Positions 1 through 11,917 of a stretch of 64,000 nucleotides of DNA are shown here, piece after piece. The first letter of the stretch is position 1; each line of letters opens with the position of its first letter. The notes beneath the pieces were generated by a model that saw only the letters and a program-made list of their open reading frames with translations, searched no databases and was not told the origin of the DNA. The DNA is taken from assembly GCA_006538405.1 (NCBI GenBank), contig BJKQ01000019.1, positions 419,689-483,688 of the forward strand, read 5' to 3'. The position numbers and the translations under genes were made by a program. The stretch comes from Hansfordia pulvinata (lineage: Eukaryota; Ascomycota; Sordariomycetes; Xylariales).

Positions 1-345
1 ACCCGTTTGGGATCGCATCAGATCAGGCAGGGCAGGGCAGGACAAGGCGCTCGCTCGGCGTTCGCAAGGGTGAGGAAAGGGCGCGATGTTATGTTCATGG
101 CCGTTGCTCGTGGTCATGCTCATGCGTGGCACGTACGAGCACTCACCAGGTACGTGTACGCGTACTGGTAGGCACTCCGCTTACCAACCCGGCAGGGAGG
201 GCAGAGGGAGGAAGGGGAGAGCCGAGCCTTGTCACTGAAAGGCCGATTGTTGGCTCATGCATGCATCGTGACCGAAGACTGCAGCCTCACCAAATCGAGG
301 ACACGGCCACAACCTCGCGCAAGCCACCCAACACGACGACAGCTC

Positions 346-385
346 TGTGTGTGCATGTGTGTGCATGTGTGTGTGTGTGTGTGTG

Positions 386-428
<43 letters not shown>
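346..428. repeat. TG dinucleotide microsatellite
   Basis: An almost pure TG array interrupted three times by CA (GTGCATGTG). It creates spurious open frames rich in Cys/Val on one strand and His/Thr on the other. Confidence 0.95.
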
Positions 429-432
<4 letters not shown>

Positions 433-1189
433 TCAGGGGGGGAGCCTTGCCCTGACAGAGTCTCACCGGCCCCGCAGAACGAGACATGGGTGTGCGAGCG
501 AGGGCCATCGACTTCTTCCAGAAACCCATGTCTCCCCGTGCCATCCCTGGGCGCTGGCGCCGGCGTATCGCTTCGCTCCTCGTGCGGCGCGGTGCCACGG
601 TGCGTGCCTCCCCCCCGGGCCGGGGACCTGATCTGCCCCTCCCTCTGGCGATCGCCGATTGTTTGTCCATTGTTTGGAGGTGGCCAAGGCGTGTGCGTGC
701 GTGCGTCACTGCAGCTGACAAGAAGGCGGGACGAACGTGGACGATTACAAAAATAAACAAAGAATAAAAGATCATCACCACCATCGCCGTGATAAGAAGA
801 GAAAAGAGAAATCAACAGGAATAGCCTGAACAATAACACACAGATCTGCCTGTGAAACCCGGACGTGCACTTCACACGGCGTTCCCCATCCCTACCTGTG
901 CCTGAGTGATGCGGGCTCGCGACTCTGTCGACGAGACAGACAGACAGACAAAAAACACACACCACACAGACAGGGAGCAGGGGCTGCGAGTAACGCCCGA
1001 GCGTTGTGGCTGCGGAGAGGCGTTGCACAGGCGGCCGGGGAAAACGCCAACGGCTTTCTCGTTGGTTCTGTTTCGTTCCTTCCAGTCTGCTGGGGGTCTT
1101 TTTTTTTTCTTTTTTTTTTTTCTTGGCTCCCCTCCCTCGCTCCCAGCCGACGAGCCTGGTTCGGCTCGTTCGGTCCGAAGAGGATACCT

Positions 1190-4100
1190 CCGGTACGTGT
1201 AGGTACTCGTAGAGCGGGAGCCATAGGCGCGACTTATTAGGCACCTGCGAGTCCCACCATAACCCGCAACCCGGGAGTCCAGCCAGCGCCACAAACACAC
1301 CCGCCCGTGGACATACGATTACTCACACAAACACCATCGTGACCGGCAAGTACCAAGTACTATACTGGCTGCGGAGGGTTGCCCAGGCTCGGTAGCCCCC
1401 CCTGCGGAGGTTCTTGACTCGCCGAGACTGCCTGCGCTTACCTACGAGTAACTCGGTCGCGCCTCGGGAGAAAAAAAAAAAGAACACCAGCAGTACGAGT
1501 AACGGAGTAGCAGAGAGAGAGAGAGAGAGAGAGACTGCGGCCGATCTCGGTTTGCGCGTGCGCGCGCGAGGCTGGGCGCGACACGCGACGTCGGTCGGTT
1601 CGGCTGTTCTACATGCTGCACCGACAGCAACGCGCGCGCGCGCGATTTGCTCACCCATCATGTCCGATGTATGCCGAGAGGACTTCTTAACCGACGACAA
1701 AATGGCGCTTTGTTTGCTTGTGTGCTTGTCGGCCCGGCGCGGCTTGTGATTATCCGTCCGTAAGATAGTAGGTAGGTCTACCTCGACCGTGTACACGCGG
1801 ACGAGTGAATTCACGTCACCATCGCCCGCGCTGGTGAGCTGTTTACGCCCAGTACAGCCGCATGCAACTCACTGCAATGCGCTCAGCGGGGCCGCGCCCC
1901 CCCATGTGACGAGGCTTTTGAAGGGCCGAGGCTGGGCTCGCTGGGCAGACACGGACAGGGCGGTGGACACGCGACGGACAGGGCTTTTTTGCCATCACCC
2001 CGTGGAGAAAGAAGCTGGGGGAGGAGGAGGAGGAGGAGGCGTCGAGCCAGGGCACCGGCAAACACATTTGGGGGGATGACATGACTGACAGCCCTGTTTT
2101 GCCATCATCTCGATCGCATTCGGCGTTGCGCTGTTCTGGGAGGTCCAAAACAATAACAATTATAATGATAATGTCAATAGTAATGTAAATGCTAGTGATG
2201 ACAATAATCCTCATCAGGGCCACAAACACAACAATCCCAGTCTTGCAATGTCCATACCCGGTGGTTGCTCTGCGATGAGCCGATTGCCTATATTCGACGC
2301 TGATAACCAGCATTCTGGCCATGGGCAAGGTCGTGCCACGCGTACGAGTATTCGTCCTGTCGGCGCCGTCAGGGATGCTGTCACCGGCTTTGTGTCCCCA
2401 CTCTCGACTAGGATCGGGGGTTCTTCTTTCTCGTGGACTCGAAAGGTTGTGGCCTCCAAGGTACTCGTACAGGCAAATATCCGAACAACTTCGACGACCC
2501 TGCTCATCGTGTGCACTCATGCCCACAAGGACGGAGGCAAGACACGCACGTACCAGCATCCGGCAGGAGTTGACAAGCCCATCTTCGTGGGGTCAGCTCA
2601 GATCCCCTCCCACCCCCCGGTCACCGGCCGAGATGGGGGAGATTGAGTGGGATGGGATCATCGCTGGCGCAGACGGGGACAACGGCGTTGCAGGCAAAAC
2701 TGACATGCTTCTAGCGCCACACACCACTCGCCAGATCTATCCCTCGCCCTCCCTCTCGATCGGTTCTGCATGGATGGATCTCGTGGATTTGGTTTGTTTA
2801 CCAGCCGCTCGGGTTGCTCTCTGTCTGTCTTTTTTCCGGGGGCATGTATTTCGTAGAGCTGCCCGTGTCCTTTTTCCGCTGCCTTGGGATGCGTGTGTGA
2901 ATGCGTGCGAAGGAACACACTGCTATCATGACGCACTCACTCTCACCCCAAAGGCCATCGCTTGGCCTTGCCCTTCATTCCAGCATGGGCACGGCCTCCA
3001 GTGCCCCCTGGCCCCCGTTGTGCATGTGGTCCGAACGCTTGGAGGCATCGTGGGCTGGATGAAAAGGGGCCAACCGGGTTGGGACAGGCAGCAAGAGCAA
3101 GAGCAGGGGGAGGGGGGAACTTGGACCAGTCTGTGCTTGCTCGCGCTGCGACCCGTGCGCGCGGTCCGTACCCTTGGTGCCTCATCGCGCACCAGCGTGC
3201 ATCGTGACCCGCCCCGCCGCCGCCCCCCTCCCTTCCTTCCCCCGGCTCGCCCGAGAGCGTTGCCGGGACTAACTTAGCCTGGGACCCGCCAGCAGACAGA
3301 CACAAGTGTGCTCGCACGCGTACGGATACCATCTACGAGTAGTTTCGCGGTGCGGTTACCTGTGTGGCCTTAAGCCACATCTGGGGTGCTCGTGTGTTCG
3401 CGGGGCGGGGTGGGAGGAGACAGAGTCTTCTCTTGCTCTCTCCGAGCAAGGCCACCACGATAACGACGCAAGGCGGGAGGAGCGCTAACGAAGTTGGCTA
3501 AAGAGGTGGCTGTGGGTGGCAAAAAACAACAACAACAGCAAAACAAAAGCGGTTGTTGATGCGATCGCGGTCGACGAGTTTGGTTACCTGGATAGGAAGC
3601 TGTCATCCGCAGCAGCACTGCGCCCCCCCTTTCCGGGCCCCAAACGGCCTGCATCTCTCCTATGCGGCCGTGAGCTGTTCGTTCTCGCCACTGTCAAGAG
3701 CTAATGCGGCGATGGCCTTGCTCTTTGCAGAGGAGCCTTCGCTGCAGCGCTGCAGAGGGGGCCCATGCCACCGCCGCCGCCGCCTGCCTGCCTGCCCGTT
3801 GCTGAGAATCCCCGCTCTGGGGGGTGCCCAGATACCGAGCTGAGCCCGCCGAGCTGAGAGGTTCAGTGGCAAAAATAGATACACGCTCCGTAGCACCGGG
3901 GGCGTGCACTCGAGTCAAGGCGTCCACCTGCACCGCTTCCAACTGCCAGCGAGTGAGCGAGCGAGCGAGCCTGACCACACACAGCCGCACGCTCGGTCCA
4001 AGTACAGCACGAGGAGTGCTCGTGGGCGTGCGGGCAGGGGTTCTCGCAGAGCACGACTGGACTTCTGCGCTATTCGCAGCAGTGGCCGACGGGTCTCCAC

Positions 4101-7100
4101 CCGGGGGAATCCCTCGAGTCGGACCCCTCGAGAAGCCCTCTTGGCAACGATCTTGCCTGTCCCCAACGCGCGTACGAATATTGGCACGATCCGTCGGTCC
4201 TAGGACTCTTGAGAAGATGCAGGGATAGAGAAGAGGGGCGAGATCCGGCTCGCTTGCCAGTGAGCACCGGGTTGATGCGCGGTACCCATAGCCCAGGAAC
4301 AAACAATCAATGCAGACAGGGAGAGGAATAGCTGGGCGTGATATGCCCCCAGGGCAAGCGACCCCGCAGCAGTGCGTATGAGGGGATCGCGAAATGGCTG
4401 TGGACGTTCGTGTCGGAGCAGACCCTGCAGCCAAACAACGCCCCGTTAAGCACAGGGTACGAGGTAGTCTCTTGCATATCGGTGGTTCCGGGGTCGTACT
4501 GCTGACCAGCCGGGGAGAGCCCCCCAGAAGGAGGGGTGTTGTTTACCTATGAGTTAGTCATGGGATTATCACGAAGGCGGTGATACTCGTATCTCACATG
4601 GACGATTGGGTACCTACCTACCTACCCGCGTACCTCAGGCTGGTAAGTTAGGTACTCGTAGTGCCGGCTCCTCCGCGACCTACTCGCGGCGGTATCTTCA
4701 GGCAACCCCACTGCGAGCAGTGGCACACCACCGAGCACGGAATAGGGCTTTCCCGCGATGCCACGGCGTGGAGATAAGACGAGCCGGCCCGAGTACGAGT
4801 ACTCGTGCTCAAGGCAGGGCCTCACCGCAGGTGCACAGTTGCTGGGAGAGCATGTCGGAATGAGCTAGGTTCACCAGAGTGATACATGTCTCTCCGTCGA
4901 GGCACAAGCGCCGGCAGATGGATGTGTCTGACGGGGCGAATGGATGTGTGAGACTGCGAGACCGGCCCCCGGAAACAAGCCACGGCACTACCTACGCGTA
5001 CATCTACTCGTAATTGTACGTAACGGCAACCCGCGGAGAAGGTACCTTATTAATTGGTGCTTTGCTCGTAATGCATCATTAACGCGTACTACCTACGATA
5101 GTACAAGACGCCTCGGCCGACGACTGGCTGTTGACTGACTCTCTCTTGGTGAGGCCACAAGTGATAACAAGCCGTAGTTTTCGATAGACCAGGTGCTACT
5201 CCGGTGACAGCAGAACTCTCTCTGCGAGGATTGCGGAGCGGACCTGTCCGGAGAAAGCGAAGAGAACACTCGCGCAATCTCTGTGGGTTCAACTCGTAAC
5301 AGCATCAGCACTCCCGTGTCCGTCTGTCAGTAGGGGGAGAAGCAAGCCGGCTCTGTGCTCCGTTCTCCATAACATTGCACATCGAGATGCGTACAAGTAC
5401 CTACCCGTGGTAGCCTCCGCGATGACCATTGAAGATGGAAAACAGGCAGGGGGGTCGTGTTTTCTACGACGCGTTCGACTTGCCCCAGGGGGCTACGAGT
5501 GCTGGTACGCGGGGAAGGGGGCACCTCAGGCTCAGGTAGGGAAAGGTGAGAACCGAACCAGGAGTCTGGGAATGGGCAGCCGATCACGTCCTGTTTGAGC
5601 TCTAGAGCAGCACCACTTACGTCGTTGGCGGCTTTTCAAGCCAGGCCCACGGCGTGCGAGCGAGTCTGAGGACGAGTAGGGGCACTCGCGCGATCGCGGT
5701 ATTTGGACGCGGTGGTATCGTACGCGACTGACAGCGCAGACCTGCGCGTTTTTTTCTTTATCCCTTCCCCTTCTCAATCAATTCGACCGACCTTATCTCT
5801 TGGCCGCAAAGATGCTGGGCTCATGCGGAGTGCGTGGGTAGAGACCGAGCTGGCTTTGGATGCGTTGTTCGCAGTCGAGAGACGAGTGTGCGGGGGTATC
5901 CGGCGTGCTCTCAGCACGAGCACGAGTACACGTACACGTACCAGCAGCCGGGCAAGAGCCGTCTGCTCGAATCCTCCCGAGTAGTCCTCTGCCACGCTAC
6001 TCGTGCGCACGCTACGCACTTGGGCTACTCTACCACGCTACGAGGACGCCTCGCCTGCTCCACCGGTCAAGGTGGGCCGAAGCCAGCCAGACGGCGCTGA
6101 CCGGGCTGGGATCCCGGCCCGCCCGACCTGACGGTGGGGCTTGTTGCTTGCCAGATGGGCGTGTGTCTGTCTGTCTACTTGTATGAGTGCGAAAACTCAT
6201 GGTTCGAGGGACTTAGGTTGTTACAAACCAACCCGGTCCGCAAAAAGAAATGCCTACGGAGCATGAGGATCCGACAGAGGGAGAGGAACGAAGATACTCG
6301 TAGTGAGAGAGAGAGTGAGAGAGAAGGAGAAAAAAAATCGAAAAGCTAAAAGACCCGGCAGCTTTGCCCTCTTGGGACACGGTGATGGGTCGGCCTTGCC
6401 CAATACGCCGCCGATTGCTACCCAAGCGAGCGGGCAAAGTGATCGATCAAGATTCCACTGGGCCTTGCCGTCACCTGTATTGTTGACAGTTGATTTGTCC
6501 GCTCTCTTCTGTTCTGATGCCTCGGCCGTCATGTGCTTGTGTGCTTTTGTGACGAGACTGGTCAGGGAATCTTCTCTCATCCGGTTCTGTCCATGTTCTT
6601 CTCCGTTCTGCTCTGCTCTGTTTGCTTGTTTACTCGTACGGACACCCCAAACGAAAACAAACAAACGCAAAGGCAAGCAGACACCGAGCTCCCACATCAC
6701 TGCAGTGTCACTGCCACGGTCGACAAGGGAGGGGCGGGACAGCGGGATGGAGAAGGCCCGCGGGAGGATCTCTGAGGGGGAAGGGGGGGGCATGGGGGGT
6801 TGGACAGGACAGGACAGGACTGGAACCGGGACTCAGGACTGGTAAGATCTTGGCCCTCCTCCACATGGTAGGAAAAGCCCCGTCGTGGCCTGGGACTCAC
6901 TGGTACGCGTTCCGCACCTACACTGGTGTGACTGGCACGGTACGAGTACTCGTGCTCGTGCTGATGCTGCTGTGGTCCAGGCGTGGGCCTCCAGTCGACC
7001 TCCTCCCTACGAGCAGACCAAACCCTGCCCTCCACCCTTCCTTCACCCCTGTCTCCCTCGTGCTGTTTTTCCCAGTGCCACCCCCTCGTCCCAGGCGGTA

Positions 7101-8610
7101 TCCTTGCGAGCCCTGCCTACTACCGAGTAGTGGGTGCTACGACTCTTCGTGGCATCGTGCTAGCATGGACCGAGTTAGCACGACGGAGCCCAGAGCCCAG
7201 AGTCCAGACGAGGCCACAGAGGAGGGAGTCCACAAAAAAAAACCGCAAGACGGATCCAATGGGATCCCGAGTGAGCATACCCCCGGGACCGGTGGGATCC
7301 CGCATGCTGGCGACTTGTTGGTGCGAAAAAGAAGGAAAGAAAAAGAAAAGCCAGCACCAGCACTACGAGTACGGATACTATGTACCTAAGGTAAGTGGGA
7401 GGGAAAGAAGTGCTCGCGCGAGGACGAGTAGACCACGAGTAGCAAGGCAGGCCCGACTGAGCGTTCGCTCGGGGGGACGGAAGGTGCAGAGTGACGAGTG
7501 TACATGTACTCGTATCTGATTGTACGCATCACGATGCGTGGAAGGTACTCGTGAAAACAGCAGAAGAGACAAGCTGTCGGGTGTCTCTGCCTCTCTCCCG
7601 GTATCCCGCTCCCCACGTTGACGGCACGGCCACGCCCCGTTGTGCCCGTGCCCGTGCCCGCGCCCGTGCCCATGTCCCTGTCCATGTACGAGTAGGGGCC
7701 TCTTAGTTTTTCTCTCTCTCTCTCTTCTACCGGTACCTCTTCTCTCCTCTCGGCAACCCATGTGGACCGGGTTGGTCTGGTAGCTGCTGGCCCACTTGCC
7801 CACATCGCAGCCTTGCACTGCACTGGCCGACGGAACTGTGCAGAGCCATCCGACGACGCCCAGACACACACGCACACCCCCCCCCCCCCCCCTACTCATA
7901 CTCACTACTCTCACATACTCGTACTCGTCCGTCGTCGTCCGTACTTGTATACCACCGCTCCCCTCCTCTTCAACTTTGTCTCGTCTCTCGTCTCGTCCTG
8001 TCTCTGTGTATTGCCTACCCTACCTAACTCTTCCAACCAACCCCGTGACCAACCTTCCGGCCAAACCTCGCCCGTGCTTCTGCCACCTCACCTCACCGTG
8101 GCCGCCTCCCAGAAAACCACCTCTGCCGTACCGTCACACGTGAGCTGTTGCAGACTGACTGCAGGCGTGACCGGAGCCTGAGTGACTCGGACCTCTCTGA
8201 TTGGTGATCCGCCCCCTTCCGCCTGCGAGCGACAACACAGCACCAACTCTGCACCCACATCCGCGCCCAATAGCATTCCACCGCAACTTGACCAGCCTCC
8301 AGCTGTGGGCGAACACCTGCGCCTAACCGCCCGCGTGAAAGGGACAACCAAAAAAAGAGAGAAGAGACAAGGGCAGCTATCGTGCCGGTCCCACCGACGA
8401 GCTGTCACTTGGCGTGGGCTAAGGCAGCACGACGCCTTATGAGTGCGAGTAGCCGGATAGAATTATAAGATGCCGAGGTAGCCTCACCTGGGATGATTCC
8501 ACGACCACTGAACCACACCACCGCACCCTGACCTCCGACTTTGTTACCCGGCGCCTCGTCTGCCTGTGCAATCGGAGGACACCCACTTTCGCCCTCCCAA
8601 CGACGAGTAC
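1190..8610. repeat. Dispersed ACGAGTA / TACTCGT motif field
   Basis: The 7-mer ACGAGTA or its complement recurs every few hundred bases, often inside the palindrome ACGAGTACTCGT (near 4796 and 6941). Other clear copies are near 1203, 1444, 1493, 2344, 2461, 3331, 4583, 4652, 5002, 6294, 6627, 7364, 7508, 7684, 7917 and 8600. It is scattered rather than tandem, so it does not behave like a satellite. It could be a regulatory site or a genome-wide short repeat. It thins out over coding DNA but recurs at 23571, 28505, 35908 and 44910. Confidence 0.7.
7877..7892. repeat. C homopolymer (16 nt)
   Basis: Uninterrupted C run inside a pyrimidine-rich tract upstream of the gene at 8649. Length is likely to be uncertain in the assembly. 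Confidence 0.9.
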
Positions 8611-8648
8611 AACACTTTCACACATCCAAAAGTGACCGCACAACAACA

Positions 8649-10323
8649 ATGTCTCCCCAGCTGAGGCCTTTGCAGCTGCCTCTCCTGGTCGAGGCCAGGA
8701 GGAAGCAAGAAGAGGACGCCAGCTTCCAGTTCGACTTTGAGTTCCCGAGCTATCGCAACTCGATCGACAACGCCTCCGAGGCGACCACCCCGGTGACGCC
8801 CACCTTCTCCGCCCGTGGCCACATGCGGTACCCGAGCTCCGCCTCTTCGTTCGACCTGGGGACCCCTCTCACCAGCTTTGACGAGCCATCGTCACCCACG
8901 ACGCACGCCGGCCAGGCCGCCCAGCTTCCTGCCAAGAGAGTTCTGGACGACGTGCAGGAGGAGGAATCCTATGTCTCTGAGGACTCGGATGACGACGCCT
9001 ACGACGAAGACGACAACGACGACGCCATGTCGGACCAGTTTGACCTGTGCAACTGCTTGAGTAAGTTTTGGGTGACTGGTCTACTGCCCTTGGTGTATCG
9101 CACACGAGTTGCTAACGAGTGGATGAATAGACGAGGAACCCCGCGTCCAGGACGTCCCCGACTACACATCCGGCACAGACCTGTTCTTCCCCCCTCACGC
9201 CGGAGAGATCGACTACGACGACTTCCGGTGTCTCAGCGACAGCGACTTCCAGGCAGGGCCACGGGCCCTCAAGAACCGCAGCGTGCGTTCCGACGGCTCG
9301 TTTGCTAGCTTCTCCAGCCGCTTCGGCTCCCGGCTGTCGTCTCTCTCGAGGTGGAAGTCGACCCGGCAGTTCAGCGCCCCGAGCTCGCCGCCGTCCGAGA
9401 TGGACCTCGACAGACGGCCCCGCCAGTCGCTCCATGGGTCCAGCCGCTCCTCGTCGCGCTCCGCCTACGCCCGTCGGCACCGCCCTGACCGGTCCAACGA
9501 GCCCGCGCTGCCCCCGACGCCGGCCCTCTCCTTCTACGGCAGCAGCGAGAGCGTCCAGCTCGACAAGACCGAGGAGGACTGCGGCGAGGAGGACCGCGAG
9601 GAGGACATGCGCGTGTCTCTGCAGAGGGAGCGCGCCCTGGCTTCCACGCCTCTCCTGCCCCCGTCCATGTCCGGGCCCCCGACCGGAGCGTCCACGACGA
9701 CGCACTCGCCGCTCGAGTCGCCCACGGTCGCCGCCCAGCCTGACCTGGACCTGCAGTCGCCCAGTATCCGCTCGCCGGCTCTCAGCACGCGGCCCTCGGT
9801 GTCGTCGTTCCGCCGCGTCGCCGCGCCGACGGACCTGCCCCTGCCCGAGCCCGACGCCTGGGCGGACCGCCTGGGCCACGCCAACTTCACCATCCTGCCC
9901 GAGCCCTACATGCCCGAGACTCTCGACCTGCAGGCGCTCCGTCAGTTCCACGAGGACTGGGAGGCGGCCCGCATCAACTACACCAAGCACCTCGCGCGCA
10001 CCGGCGAGCACTACGGCGACACCTCCAAGACCTTCCTGCTGACCGAGGGCAAGTGGATCGACATCCAGCGCGCCTGGCGCACGCTGCACGACCAGATCGC
10101 CGAGGTCGTCGTCGCGTCCGGCTCGGCCTCGACCTGCACCCAGTGCGACGACGACGACGTCCCCGCCGTCCTGCCCAACATGAACGCAGAGGGCAAGTTC
10201 CCCGCCCGCGGCGACGAGGACATTGTCGGGCCCATGGTCCGCCACGCCACCATGACCTCGCAGTCCGACCTGTCCAAGCGCCCGAGCTTCTGGCGCCGAT
10301 TCACGGGGCCCCTGAGGAAGTGA
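8649..10323 (+). CDS. Conserved filamentous-fungal protein of unknown function (534 aa)
   Basis: Two exons, 8649-9060 and 9131-10323. The 70-nt intron has a GTAAGT donor, a GCTAAC branch site and an ATAG acceptor, and joins the frames exactly. The ATG at 8649 has A at -3. The protein is Pro/Ser-rich and largely disordered, with an acidic Asp/Glu block at about residues 104-126. A more ordered C-terminal part at about 400-480 begins PDAWADRLGHANF, and the protein ends in the basic/aromatic FWRRFTGPLRK. There is no signal peptide, membrane segment or known catalytic motif. I do not recognise a named family. Third-position GC bias is very strong, which supports real coding. The gene stands alone behind an unusually long upstream region. 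Confidence 0.85.
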
Positions 10324-11917
10324 TGGGGTAGATGGTCACGTGCACGGTGCCATCCCACATCATCAACAATACCACACATCAAATACGACAACACAAACAC
10401 AAACAAGCACCAAAACTGACGGCTTTAATGACCTGCTTATGACTTTTTTCAACGTCACTCACGCTCTTTTGCACTTTGCCCTGTTGGATCATGCTTCGAT
10501 ACCACCGAGATACCCATATCCGCAGAGACGCCCTCGGCGGGCTTCTTACACCTGATGAATGTTTATTGTTTTCAATGTCTGAAAGGCTTGGGCCCTGCCC
10601 CCACCTATCTGCCGCTCCTGTTCGGCCCGGTCCGAGAGATCTGCCAGTCAGTCTCCCAGGTCGCTGGCGGGGTGGGCGCGGGCCGAGCGATTACGTCTGA
10701 ATGCACGCACTCTCCTATGTTTACCTGGCGAAGGCTGGAATTGGGAGTTTAGGCTGGGAAAATTGGGAAAGAAGGTGATAAGAGAGGAGAAGAGTGTCGG
10801 ATCACTTCCGCTTTGAATTTCCTTGTACGATGGACCATGTTTTGGGTCCCATCGTTTGTTTTCTTGCACTTGGCGGGCGCTCCAGGGTCGAAAAAAAAGA
10901 AGAAGAGGCAAACTGGGCGGCGAATTTTGCTGCGAATGGCGGGAGATGGGATCCGACACGTGCTTTTCTCATTAATGTCTACACACGCCATGTTGTACAT
11001 CATCACGCCACGGCTACTGCAGAAGGCGGTTGCCATTTACTAGAACGAGGGCGGGCTGAGGGAGGAGGATGGGGGATGAAACTTGCTGTGCTCTCATTTC
11101 CCACGAGATCAGACAACAGCCTCCGGCTTCATGAAATTGGAGTGTCGAGGAGATCAACCTGAATGAAAGAAAGATTCAAATACTCTGACTGTCCTGGCTC
11201 TGTGCTTTGGTGATCATGAACGCTTCTACCTGGCCTGTCGCATTCTCTTCGGCACACTCAACTCTGGCTCAAAGTGTCATTGTCCCCCCTACTGACCATC
11301 AATGGCGATCACAGTAGATGCGGTATCAAGACCGGCTGGTCGTCATCTTGCCGGAAGTGCTACTCTTGCCACACCCTTGAGTCCAAGCAAAGCTCTCGAA
11401 TAAAAGTGAAGTTGTCAGGGGCACGCATTTCAAGTCTCGTCGGCCTGCAACCCACCACTTGAAGACAGCCAGATTTGGGATCTCGAACATTACCTCCTTG
11501 GTTGGAAATTCTTCGAGGATGACTTTCCCTTAGCAACCAATGTTCTTGGCAATGTCCTCTGGGCCACTTTGTGCTCCTACTCGACGTCCTTGGGCCGTTC
11601 GGCCACGCGAATGATATTGCTTTAACAAGGCTTTACCGGCCTCGTACTGTACCTACCTTATAACGAGTGACAGCCTATGGCTGTGAGTGGCACGAGTGAC
11701 CGGCATACCAAGCCTCTGCTTGCCATGTCCTGCCCGTGTTGATTTTGGCTACTGTCTTGATCACGAGTGCAACTATTGGTGCCTCTCGTCAAGGCGCGTG
11801 CCGCGAGCATGGCTCGAAATATTGCAAGCATTGCATCCTACAAGATTGAGATATGTCATGATAAGCCCGTCCCAACTCCGTAGCGATCATAGTCCCACAG
11901 TCCGCCCCTTACCCGTT
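10324..11917. other. Intergenic, nothing recognised
   Basis: Composition falls to near-neutral GC after the gene at 8649-10323, and no frame is open with coding character. It is the 3' side of both flanking genes (convergent arrangement), so it probably holds two terminators. Confidence 0.6.

Larger units (their letters stand above)
1..8648. other. Long gene-free, repeat-rich GC-rich region
   Basis: No open frame here shows a recognisable domain, a credible intron structure or consistent coding composition. Frames that stay open do so mainly because of simple repeats (TG, GA, C and T runs) and high GC. The stretch is dense in the 7-mer ACGAGTA and its complement TACTCGT. The last 800 bases are strongly pyrimidine-rich and probably hold the promoter and 5' leader of the gene starting at 8649. 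A long non-coding transcript cannot be excluded. Confidence 0.6.

Noticed and set aside
255..1298. 347-codon open frame on the minus strand (and several overlapping ones to 1300)
   Set aside because: Kept open by the TG repeat and GC-rich, T-rich tracts; no domain, and equally open frames on both strands.
2321..3277. 318-codon open frame, plus strand
   Set aside because: No domain or intron support; overlapping frames on the minus strand are similarly open and composition is not coding-like.
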